DNA from: Flavobacterium sp. UMI-01
GTDB lineage: Bacteria > Bacteroidota > Bacteroidia > Flavobacteriales > Flavobacteriaceae
Assembly (NCBI RefSeq): GCF_019656315.1
Contig: NZ_BPLU01000038.1
Span: forward strand, 434,001 to 498,000
Direction: 5' to 3'
DNA length: 64,000 nucleotides
Shown here: positions 1 through 7,523 of the stretch, piece by piece
Layout: every line of letters starts with the position of its first letter
Numbering within the stretch: the first letter of the stretch is position 1
Notes under the pieces: model-generated
Database searches by the model: none
Told to the model about the DNA's origin: nothing
Seen by the model: only the letters and a program-made list of their open reading frames with translations
Translations under genes and position numbers: made by a program

Positions 1-1029
1 ATTTGTGCTTGGCCTAACGGACAAGAACAAGGAAATGCTATTGCTCACGTACTTTGGGGAGAATACAACCCAGGTGGGAAACTAAATTCTACTTGGTATG
101 CCTCTGACAATGACTTACCTGATATGCATGATTACAATATCAAAAATGGTCGAACCTATATGTATTTTAAAGGCAAACCATTGTATCCTTTTGGCTATGG
201 TTTGAGCTATACTAGCTTCCAATTCAAAAATTTAAAATTAGATAAAAAAGCCTTAAAAAGTGCCGAAAATCTATCTGTTTCCGTACAAGTGACTAATACC
301 GGAAAAGTGGATGGCGACGAAGTAGTGCAATTGTACATACGAGATTTAAACACAGCTAATGAGGCTCCTGCAAAAGCTTTAAAAGGATTTGAGCGTATTC
401 ATTTAAAAAAGGGAGAAACAAAAACAGTCCAACTTAGCGTTCCTTATCAAGCCTTTAGCTATTATAATGTAGCGCATCAGCGTTTTGAAGTAAAAAATGG
501 TAGCTTTGAAATCTTGGTTGGTAATTCTTCAGACAACCTACTGGTAAAAGAAACAATCCAACTCAAATCAGGGACAATTCCTGTTATTAATGTCAAAAAC
601 AAATCGGCTTATTTTAATCCAAACGACCCGAATCGTTCTAAAAATTGGGATGCAATTTATGAAGACAAATCATTTTTAGGAAACAACGAAGCGACAACCA
701 AAGAAGAAAAAGGAATCGAGTTCAAAACCACTTTTACTGACCCTGGTTTTTATGTAAATACTTGGGATGCTGTAGTTAATTTAAAACTCAAAACTGACGA
801 AGCTATTTTTAAACTGTCCATGCTTGACAATGAAATTGATACTTATAAAGTCAGTAAAGGAAATGATGAAGTACAAACTTTATCAGTAAAAATTCCTATT
901 CCACCTGAATATGGTAAAGAGGTGATTCTAAAAGCGATTCCGTTAAAAGGAAAAATAGCTATTGAGTCTATCAAAATCATACCTCCGGGGAATGTAAAAC
1001 CTTATCTTATATACCCAAAAAACCAATAA
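1..1029 (+). CDS. GH3 beta-glycosidase, C-terminal part (5' end outside window)
   Basis: The frame is open from base 1, so the start and the N-terminal catalytic barrel with the nucleophile Asp lie outside the window; 342 residues are visible. They begin in the GH3 second domain (EYNPGGKL, then YPFGYGLSYT, the usual signature just before the fibronectin-III-like domain), followed by the FnIII-like domain (about visible residues 80-185). An extra tail of about 140 residues without a recognised motif follows and may be a small beta-sandwich. GH3 enzymes release terminal beta-glucose, beta-xylose or related sugars; which one cannot be told here. The stop is 5 bp before the GH30 gene, so the two are probably cotranscribed. 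Family call is firm, specificity open. Confidence 0.9.
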   Translation: MCAWPNGQEQGNAIAHVLWGEYNPGGKLNSTWYASDNDLPDMHDYNIKNGRTYMYFKGKPLYPFGYGLSYTSFQFKNLKLDKKALKSAENLSVSVQVTNTGKVDGDEVVQLYIRDLNTANEAPAKALKGFERIHLKKGETKTVQLSVPYQAFSYYNVAHQRFEVKNGSFEILVGNSSDNLLVKETIQLKSGTIPVINVKNKSAYFNPNDPNRSKNWDAIYEDKSFLGNNEATTKEEKGIEFKTTFTDPGFYVNTWDAVVNLKLKTDEAIFKLSMLDNEIDTYKVSKGNDEVQTLSVKIPIPPEYGKEVILKAIPLKGKIAIESIKIIPPGNVKPYLIYPKNQ

Positions 1030-1034
1030 GAATC

Positions 1035-2450
1035 ATGACAAAGAAAACGATGATTAGCTCATCCAACAAAAAAATAATAGCCACATTCTTGTTTACGGCC
1101 TCCCTTTTTGCCCAACAAACTAGCACTGTAAAACTGTGGGAAGTTCCCCTTGCACAAGGGCAAGCAATGCCTCTTAAGGAAATTAAAACCCAATACAGTG
1201 AGGAAAAAGTGGAATGGAAAAATCAAATTTTTATTCAGCCAGAAATTACTTTTCAAAAAATGGAAGGTATTGGAGGTGCTTTTAACGAAATAGGTGGAGA
1301 AGCGTTGTTGAGTTTAAAAAAAGAACAACAACAGGAACTCATGCGAAATTTATTTGCAGCTGACCGAGCGGGCTTTAGTTTTTGTCGAACTGCCATTGGA
1401 GCTAGTGATTTTGGTATTGATGCTTATAGTTATTCCATGGTTCCTAATGATTTTAAAATGGAGCATTTTTCTATCGAAAGAGACCAAAAATACGTTTTAC
1501 CCTACCTCAAAAGTGCTTTACAAGAAAATCCGTCTCTAACTTTATTCGCCTCTCCTTGGAGTCCTCCAGGGTGGATGAAACTAAGTGGCGAAATGGAAGG
1601 TTTGAAACAAAAGCCTAATCAACTGATAGATGACTCCAAAATATATAAAGCTTATGCCTTGTATTTTGTCAAATATTTAGAAGAATATGAAAAAAACGGT
1701 GTGAAAATTGACCGCATTTGTATTCAGAACGAAAACGATGCCAATACAAAATATCCTAGCTGTGTATTCCCCGCCAAAGAGATGGTGGCATTTGCCAATG
1801 ATTATTTAATTCCCGCTTTTAAAAAAAACAGGGTAAAAACAGCCATTTATGCGGGTACTTTTAGAGCCGCTCTCGGAATGGATGTATTGGATTTTACACA
1901 ATGCAAAAACACCAAAAAACTGGCAGGTGTAGGGATTCAATACACCGATTCCCGCTTATTGACAGACGCTAAAACCTTTATGCCTAATCTTAAACTATTT
2001 CATACCGAGGGCAATTGCTACAACGGAGAAAATTCGATAGAACAAGCTAAAAATCGTTTGGAAGAAGTAGCTAGTTATATCAATAGCGGTAGTACGACTT
2101 TTACTTACTGGAATATGATTTTGAACGAAACCACCAAAAGCGGTTGGGACTGGACTCAAAATTCGCTTATCAATATTAACAGGAAAACAGCAGAAATACA
2201 ATACAATCCTGATTACAATGCCGTGTATATCATTAGTAAATTTATTCAACCAGGAGATATTAGAATTGCTTCTATGAATAAAGGAAAATATCCTATGATT
2301 ACCGTAAAATCTCCTGACGGAACCATCAAGTTATTGATTCAGAATACGAATCCACAAGACAAAACTTTTGAAGTTACTGTCAACAAAAAGCCGTTCAAAT
2401 TGAAATTAGCTGCCAATGCCATTACAGCACTTGAAATCACTAACTATTAA
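1035..2450 (+). CDS. GH30 family glycosidase (glucosylceramidase-like)
   Basis: 471 residues with a signal peptide ending near LFAQ. Clan GH-A features are clear: EGIGGAFNE near residue 77, FASPWSPPGWMK near 170, the acid/base in QNENDA (E233) and the nucleophile in FHTEGNC (E325). The C-terminal part after the barrel is the usual GH30 beta-sandwich. GH30 members hydrolyse beta-glucosides, beta-xylosides, beta-fucosides or beta-1,6-linkages; the subfamily is not decidable by eye. The ATG lies 5 bp after the GH3 stop and the next gene follows after 10 bp, giving a three-gene plus-strand operon. It is only distantly related to the two GH30-like enzymes near 58.7-62 kb. Probably periplasmic: no T9SS domain is visible. 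Confidence 0.9.
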   Translation: MTKKTMISSSNKKIIATFLFTASLFAQQTSTVKLWEVPLAQGQAMPLKEIKTQYSEEKVEWKNQIFIQPEITFQKMEGIGGAFNEIGGEALLSLKKEQQQELMRNLFAADRAGFSFCRTAIGASDFGIDAYSYSMVPNDFKMEHFSIERDQKYVLPYLKSALQENPSLTLFASPWSPPGWMKLSGEMEGLKQKPNQLIDDSKIYKAYALYFVKYLEEYEKNGVKIDRICIQNENDANTKYPSCVFPAKEMVAFANDYLIPAFKKNRVKTAIYAGTFRAALGMDVLDFTQCKNTKKLAGVGIQYTDSRLLTDAKTFMPNLKLFHTEGNCYNGENSIEQAKNRLEEVASYINSGSTTFTYWNMILNETTKSGWDWTQNSLININRKTAEIQYNPDYNAVYIISKFIQPGDIRIASMNKGKYPMITVKSPDGTIKLLIQNTNPQDKTFEVTVNKKPFKLKLAANAITALEITNY

Positions 2451-2460
2451 GTCTATTTTT

Positions 2461-3339
2461 ATGATGAAAACCACTCCTACTCTACTAGTATTGTTGTTCA
2501 TTTCCTTTTGTGGATTTGCTCAAAATTGGCAGTACAACAAGAATCGTATTGCCATTAGTTTCGATGGCAATAGTGCGGCAGACAATCAGTATAAATGGCC
2601 TATAGGCGACCCCGATGATTGGGGTGCTTCGGCGGCAAGTCTTGCTATTTTAGCCAAATTAAACCTCCAAAAGCAACTGGTTCATTGTTCGTATAATAAT
2701 TTCATTGATGCACCCGCAGGTCCAGATAGTGAAAACCAACTCAAAATCAGCCTAGAAGGAGGAGCCGAGCGTTGGAATTTTAATAAATCCGTTCTCTTTG
2801 ATGTCACTACGCAATTAGTAAAAGCCAAAAAACATTTGGCGGCTGAAATGGCTAAATCAACCGCTAAAGATCCGCTGTATTTTATGCACGCTGGGCTATC
2901 TGAATTTGTGTACCAAGCAGTTGAGCTTGTAGCGAAATCAAAGGATTCAACGGCTTTAAAGCATGTCTATGTACTGTCTCATAGTGGTTTTAATGAAAAC
3001 GAAAAAAGACGTCCCTACCACCACACTTGGAGTGACATTCAAAAACTATCCGGGAATAAATTGCAATACAAAAAAATCATAGATCAAAACAACAAAAACA
3101 ATCCCAATGACTTATGGAATTCAGGTAAAGATTTTTCGGTTTGGTACTGGATGCGTGATCATGCTGACCCAAACATTCAGTGGTTGTACACCCGCATGCA
3201 AGCGCATAGTCATGGTGTAGCTGATATCTCTGATTGTGGTTTGTTGTATTACCTTCTTATAGGAGACGAAAAAGGAAATCCTGAAAAGTTTAAAGCTTTT
3301 ATTGGGGATGGTATTCCAACAAAAAGAAATAAAAAATAA
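2461..3339 (+). CDS. Secreted nucleoside-hydrolase-like protein, function unknown
   Basis: I take the ATG at 2461, which gives 292 residues and a clean signal peptide (LLFISFCGFA, then Q); in-frame codons further upstream overlap the GH30 gene. After the signal the protein has RIAISFDGN and GDPDDWGASAASLAIL, resembling the metal-binding DxDPGxDDA start of inosine-uridine nucleoside hydrolases, then MHAGLSEF and a late SDCGLLYYLL. Nucleosides are unlikely substrates for an exported protein in a glycan locus, so it may be a glycan- or ribofuranoside-acting relative. It is the last gene of the GH3-GH30 operon, upstream of the terminator at 3582-3617. Family resemblance is moderate; no reaction is assigned. 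Confidence 0.55.
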   Translation: MMKTTPTLLVLLFISFCGFAQNWQYNKNRIAISFDGNSAADNQYKWPIGDPDDWGASAASLAILAKLNLQKQLVHCSYNNFIDAPAGPDSENQLKISLEGGAERWNFNKSVLFDVTTQLVKAKKHLAAEMAKSTAKDPLYFMHAGLSEFVYQAVELVAKSKDSTALKHVYVLSHSGFNENEKRRPYHHTWSDIQKLSGNKLQYKKIIDQNNKNNPNDLWNSGKDFSVWYWMRDHADPNIQWLYTRMQAHSHGVADISDCGLLYYLLIGDEKGNPEKFKAFIGDGIPTKRNKK

Positions 3340-3744
3340 CTAGTCTATTCGAAAGGACATTGTTTTGGTAGGGTTTTATGAATCCTAAATGACCACTATC
3401 CTAGAACCACCATTTATATCGGTAACACAATTCGCTAAACAAATTGGGATTGAATACCAGAATTTCTTCTATTAGAAAATGAAATTTAACCTGATTATAT
3501 TAAATGTACATCCCAATTCCTGATAATCGCTCTAAATCCTCTATAAAATGATTCGAAATTTGTTCGATTGAGGCTACTAGCAAAAAAGTCCGTTTTCTTT
3601 CGAAAACGGACTTTTTTTTACTTCTAAACGCTGTGCTATTCCTAAAATTAAATTACACTTAAGAATTTAATAGAAAAGTCCCGTAACAATTCTCCTAACT
3701 AGCCGACAGAGTAGTCGGATTAGAGCTGAAATTAAAACTTACTA
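3340..3744. other. Intergenic region between convergent operons
   Basis: 405 bp between the plus-strand GH30 operon and the minus-strand MFS gene. It holds the bidirectional terminator (3582-3617), a small hairpin with arms CCGAC/GTCGG at 3703-3718 just past the MFS stop, and a 28-codon ATG frame at 3389-3475 that may be a gene remnant. Nothing else is recognisable. Confidence 0.6.
3582..3617. terminator. Strong bidirectional rho-independent terminator
   Basis: A perfect 16-bp inverted repeat: AAAAAAGTCCGTTTTC (3582-3597), loop TTTC, and GAAAACGGACTTTTTT (3602-3617) with two more T's. The A-tract on one side and T-tract on the other give a U-tail on both transcripts. It ends the plus-strand operon (stop at 3339) and the minus-strand MFS transcript (stop at 3745). 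Confidence 0.93.
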
Positions 3745-4995
3745 TTATTCGACTAGTAGCACTTTCTTTCTACTTTTCATATAAATTGTTAAACCTGCAA
3801 AAGCAATGGTTAAAGCAATAGGTATCAACATGGTCACTTTTAAAACTTCGGGTCCTGCAGCATTTTTGGCTAATTCAAGTAAATTATCCATTTCTTCAGC
3901 GGGTCTATTTTGGATATCAGCCGCTAAATTAGCAGCAATCAATTGGTCATAAAAATTACCCATAAAAATCGTATAGACCGACACAGCAAACATACCCGCA
4001 CCTCCCATTAAATTTAACCCTAAGGCTCCTGATTCTGGAATATTTTCAGAAACAAAACCTAACATGGTTGGCCAAAAATAACAAACGCCTAGTCCAAAAA
4101 TAAAAGCACCTATAAAAATAGAATTTCCGCTTAAGGTAGCCAATAAATAAAGTCCCAAAGCCGCAAAAACCGAGGATAAAAACAATACTCCTTGTGGCGA
4201 AAAACGATGTACTATGGGCTCTGCAACTCCTCTTCCTATAATCATTACGCCAGTGGTTAGCGTCAAAATAAGGATGGAATTGTCTGTTACATTTTTAAGC
4301 AAAATATCGATCCATTGACCTGTGAATAATTCGGTGATGGCGGTACCAAACATACATACGAACATAAAAAGAAACAACGGAGACACTACCGATTTATACA
4401 TAGTACTTACCGAAACTCCTGAGGCAACTCTCTCGGTAACTGGAAAATCTAATTTTGAGAATAAATACCCATAGATAAAAGTAGGGACTAACATGATGGC
4501 TACTTGAATTTGCCAGTTGAAACCTAAATAATTAAACAACAGCACTACAAGCGTTCCAATGAAAATTCCACCGGGAAACCATAAATGAAAATGGTTTAAT
4601 TTAGTTGTTTTATTGTCAGGATATAAGGTAGCAACCAATGGATTACAAGCGGCTTCCACAGTACCATTTGCAATACCAACCAAAAGTGTCGAAATAAAAA
4701 GCGTCCAATAGCCCTGAGCAAATACTGTTAGTACAATACCTAACAAATGAAAAAGAAAAGCCATGACCAGCAGTTTTTTCATCCCAACAGCATCCACAAT
4801 AAATCCGCCAATTACTACCGCTAATGGAAAGCCCCAAAAGGCCGTTGCCGTTATTGTTCCTAATTCGCTGGCGGTGAGTTGAAAATCAGTTCCTAGTTTT
4901 CCTAAAATACCTGCCCGAATCCCGAAAGAAAGGGAGGTTACCAATAAGGCCAGACAACTAGCCCAAAAGAGTTTGTTTTTTTCAAATGATTGCAT
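3745..4995 (-). CDS. MFS sugar transporter
   Basis: 416 residues, very hydrophobic, with about 12 predicted membrane helices and no signal peptide: an inner-membrane major facilitator carrier. The segment LNHFHLWFPGG in the middle of the N-terminal half resembles the polar-helix region of the FucP-like sugar:H+ symporters. It probably imports the monosaccharide or modified sugar released in the periplasm. It lies downstream of the sugar isomerase-like and Gfo/Idh genes on the same strand, but 203 bp away and behind a hairpin (5075-5114), so it may be partly uncoupled from them. Substrate unknown; L-fucose, galactose or a keto-sugar would fit the neighbourhood. Confidence 0.85.
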   Translation of the reverse strand: MQSFEKNKLFWASCLALLVTSLSFGIRAGILGKLGTDFQLTASELGTITATAFWGFPLAVVIGGFIVDAVGMKKLLVMAFLFHLLGIVLTVFAQGYWTLFISTLLVGIANGTVEAACNPLVATLYPDNKTTKLNHFHLWFPGGIFIGTLVVLLFNYLGFNWQIQVAIMLVPTFIYGYLFSKLDFPVTERVASGVSVSTMYKSVVSPLFLFMFVCMFGTAITELFTGQWIDILLKNVTDNSILILTLTTGVMIIGRGVAEPIVHRFSPQGVLFLSSVFAALGLYLLATLSGNSIFIGAFIFGLGVCYFWPTMLGFVSENIPESGALGLNLMGGAGMFAVSVYTIFMGNFYDQLIAANLAADIQNRPAEEMDNLLELAKNAAGPEVLKVTMLIPIALTIAFAGLTIYMKSRKKVLLVE

Positions 4996-5074
4996 ATTTT
5001 TTTTGGTTTAAATGGTTAATAGTTTCTAGTGTAATCAAGGTGGTTTGGAATTTTCACTAGTTTTAAGAACAAGA

Positions 5075-5114
5075 AAATCCGCATTGATTTCGTTACAAAT
5101 TCGAATGCGGATTT
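5075..5114 (-). terminator. Candidate terminator or attenuator between TIM-barrel gene and MFS gene
   Basis: Inverted repeat with an 11-bp perfect stem (AAATCCGCATT at 5075-5085, AATGCGGATTT at 5104-5114) and partial pairing inside the loop. On the minus strand the stem is followed by TTCTTGTTCTT, an imperfect U-rich tail. It would reduce read-through from the isomerase gene into the MFS gene. Confidence 0.5.
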
Positions 5115-5198
5115 GGTATTAAAAATTACATTTTCTTTTCATTTTATTAGATTGGGTAATTAGCATCATAATAAATAACCGTATCAGTTAGCTTTAAG

Positions 5199-6251
5199 CT
5201 AAAGACCTAATATTTTTCGATTCAGCTCTCTGTCCACGCCAGAGGCCGCAAAATCATCAAAGGCTTTCTCAGTCACTCGTATGATGTTATCGCTGATAAA
5301 TTTGGCTCCTTCTCTGGCACCATCTTCAGGATGCTTGATAGCGCATTCCCATTCCATAACCGCCCAACCGTCAAAACCGTAGGTCGCTAATTGGCTAAAA
5401 ATTTGTTTAAAATCAACTTGTCCGTCTCCTAAGGATCTAAATCTACCTGCTCGATCTACCCAGTTTTGGTAGCCGCCATACACTCCTTGTTTGCCTGTTG
5501 GGTTGAACTCGGCATCTTTTACATGGAACATTTTGATGCGTTCGTGGTAATGATCGATGTAGCTGATATAATCCAAGCATTGCAAAACAAAATGCGACGG
5601 ATCGTATAACAAGCACGCTCTTGGGTGTTGGTTCACCTTATCCAAAAATAGTTCGTACGAAACCCCATCATGCAAATCTTCACCTGGATGAATTTCATAA
5701 CATACATCGACTCCTGCTTCATCAAAAGCATTCAAAATAGGCAACCAGCGGTTTGCCAATTCGGTAAAACCATCGTCAACCAAACCCGCAGGGCGTTGTG
5801 GCCAAGGATAAACCGTATGCCATAACAATGAGCCACTAAAAGTGGCATGTGCTGTTAAACCCAAATTTTGAGAAGCGGTAGCAGCGTATTTTAATTGTTG
5901 CACTGCCCATTTCGTACGTTCTTTTGGATTGTTGTGTACTTCTTTGGGTGCAAATCCATCAAACAATTGATTATAGGCTGGATTTACAGCCACCAATTGT
6001 CCTTGTAAATGCGTAGAAAGTTCGGTGATTTCTAAACCAGCTTCGTTTACGATTCCTTTGATTTCATCGGCATAGGTTTTGCTTTCAGCTGCCTTTTGTA
6101 AATCAAAATAATTGCTATCCCAAGTAGGAAGTTGTACGCCTTTGAAACCTAATTCGTTTGCCCATTGGCAAATAGAAGCTAAACTATTAAATGGTGCGTT
6201 GGGACCAAGAAATTGTGCTAAAAAAATAGCAGGGCCTTTAATATTTGTCAT
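5199..6251 (-). CDS. Sugar isomerase/epimerase-like TIM barrel (xylose-isomerase-like fold)
   Basis: 350 residues, no signal peptide, so cytoplasmic. It is a xylose isomerase-like/AP-endonuclease-2 fold protein: metal-ligand motifs are visible in order as YEIHPGEDLHDG, LLYDPSH, MFHVKDAEF and WAVMEWEC, matching the Glu/Asp-His/His-Asp/Glu set of these divalent-metal enzymes. Family members epimerise, isomerise or cleave keto-sugars. It is 38 bp downstream of the Gfo/Idh gene, and this pairing recurs in Bacteroidota sugar-oxidation pathways, where the dehydrogenase makes a keto-sugar that the barrel enzyme processes. The precise substrate is not inferable. Unusual length: longer than the common 270-300 residues. 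Confidence 0.85.
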   Translation of the reverse strand: MTNIKGPAIFLAQFLGPNAPFNSLASICQWANELGFKGVQLPTWDSNYFDLQKAAESKTYADEIKGIVNEAGLEITELSTHLQGQLVAVNPAYNQLFDGFAPKEVHNNPKERTKWAVQQLKYAATASQNLGLTAHATFSGSLLWHTVYPWPQRPAGLVDDGFTELANRWLPILNAFDEAGVDVCYEIHPGEDLHDGVSYELFLDKVNQHPRACLLYDPSHFVLQCLDYISYIDHYHERIKMFHVKDAEFNPTGKQGVYGGYQNWVDRAGRFRSLGDGQVDFKQIFSQLATYGFDGWAVMEWECAIKHPEDGAREGAKFISDNIIRVTEKAFDDFAASGVDRELNRKILGL

Positions 6252-6289
6252 CGTTTTTTGGGTTTGATATTAATAGTATAAAATAGTTT

Positions 6290-7447
6290 TTAAACAATAA
6301 AATCCGTCCATTTTTGATTGGATTCTCCAGAAGCTAGCGCTAATTCAATAAAAGCCATCCCTCTGATTCCTTCTTCGATACCTGTAAAATCAAGCATTTC
6401 GGGAGTTGGAGTTTCTTGGTTTAACTCGGCTTTAAGCGTTAAGGCAAAATTTCGATATAAATTAGCAAACGCTTCTAAATAACCTTCCGGATGTCCACCT
6501 GGAGTACGGGTATTGTGTTTGGCAAAACTCCCTAAATAAGAAGCTCCTGTTCTTAAAATTTGGTAGGGTTGATCCGCCCATTTTAAGTACAGCGAATTGG
6601 CATCATTTTGTTGCCATTCGAGTCCGCCTTTTTCTCCGTACACTCTAATCTTTATATTGTTTTCTTCACCAGCGGCAACCTGTGTGGCAAATAAAATACC
6701 CGAAGCACCATTGTCAAATTTTAAAAGAACATTCGCATCGTCATCTAATTTTCTTCCTTCGACTACTGTATTAATATCGGCATTAATTTTTGTCACCTGT
6801 AATCCTGTGATGTATTCGGCCAAATTAAAAGCATGCGTTCCAATATCCCCTAAAGCGCCCCCTTTTCCACTTTTGGTAGGGTCAGTACGCCAAGCGGCTT
6901 GTTTATTATCACCACTTTCTTCTTTTTTACTCAACCAACCTTGTGGGTATTCCACATAAATTTTTTTGATAACCCCTAAATTGCCATTTGCAATTTGTTG
7001 TTTGGCTTCTTTCACCATCGGGTAACCAGTATAGGTATGTGTTAAACAAAAACGCTGGCCTGTTTCTTCGGCTATAGTTTTTAATGTTTTGGCTTCCGCC
7101 AATGAAAAAGCGATGGGCTTGTCTAAAATAACATGAAAACCGCTTTGCATCGCTAATTTAGCGGGTTCAAAATGCACGTGATTGGGCGTAACGATGCTAA
7201 TTACTTGCACGCGTTGGTCTTCAGGCAATTGTTTTTCCTTTTCAAAAAGTTCCACATACGAAGCATAGCATCGGTTGGGATGCAGTCCTAAGTCTTTTCC
7301 ACTTTCGATAGAAAGCTCCGGATTAGAACTGAAAGCCCCACAAACCAATTCGTATTCACTATCAATTTGAGCAGCGATGCGGTGGATAGCGCCAATAAAA
7401 GCTCCTTTGCCCCCACCTATCATTCCGAGTCTTAATTTTTGAGACAT
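6290..7447 (-). CDS. Gfo/Idh/MocA family oxidoreductase
   Basis: 385 residues with no signal peptide. The N-terminal Rossmann fold is marked by the glycine-rich MIGGGKGAFIGA (residues 9-20). VTPNHVHFEPA and the LDKP lysine motif (the usual EKP) follow, then the catalytic-domain GDIGTHAFNLAEY with its conserved His. Family members oxidise or reduce sugar hydroxyls with NAD(P). It is followed after 38 bp by the TIM-barrel gene and preceded, beyond a hairpin at 7477-7512, by the c-type cytochrome/propeller gene. It probably oxidises an imported sugar or converts a keto-sugar. The lack of a Tat or Sec signal separates it from the exported Gfo/Idh types of this phylum. Confidence 0.9.
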   Translation of the reverse strand: MSQKLRLGMIGGGKGAFIGAIHRIAAQIDSEYELVCGAFSSNPELSIESGKDLGLHPNRCYASYVELFEKEKQLPEDQRVQVISIVTPNHVHFEPAKLAMQSGFHVILDKPIAFSLAEAKTLKTIAEETGQRFCLTHTYTGYPMVKEAKQQIANGNLGVIKKIYVEYPQGWLSKKEESGDNKQAAWRTDPTKSGKGGALGDIGTHAFNLAEYITGLQVTKINADINTVVEGRKLDDDANVLLKFDNGASGILFATQVAAGEENNIKIRVYGEKGGLEWQQNDANSLYLKWADQPYQILRTGASYLGSFAKHNTRTPGGHPEGYLEAFANLYRNFALTLKAELNQETPTPEMLDFTGIEEGIRGMAFIELALASGESNQKWTDFIV

Positions 7448-7476
7448 GATTTATTTTTTTAAATGGTTGTAAATAA

Positions 7477-7512
7477 AACAATCGACAAGAAAATGCTTTC
7501 CTGCCGATTGTT
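7477..7512 (-). terminator. Candidate terminator between the cytochrome/propeller gene and Gfo/Idh gene
   Basis: Outer arms AACAATCG (7477-7484) and CGATTGTT (7505-7512) are perfect. Inside them a further seven pairs (CAGGAAA with TTTCTTG, one G-U) can form, and on the minus strand the hairpin runs straight into TTTTATTT. It would separate, or attenuate between, the cytochrome-TonB-ThuA unit and the Gfo/Idh-isomerase unit. Confidence 0.65.
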
Positions 7513-7523
7513 ACTTATATGGG

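Noticed and set aside
5188-5202. Palindrome TTAGCTTTAAGCTAA at the isomerase-like gene stop
   Set aside because: Overlaps the stop codon and has no flanking T-run; likely chance.
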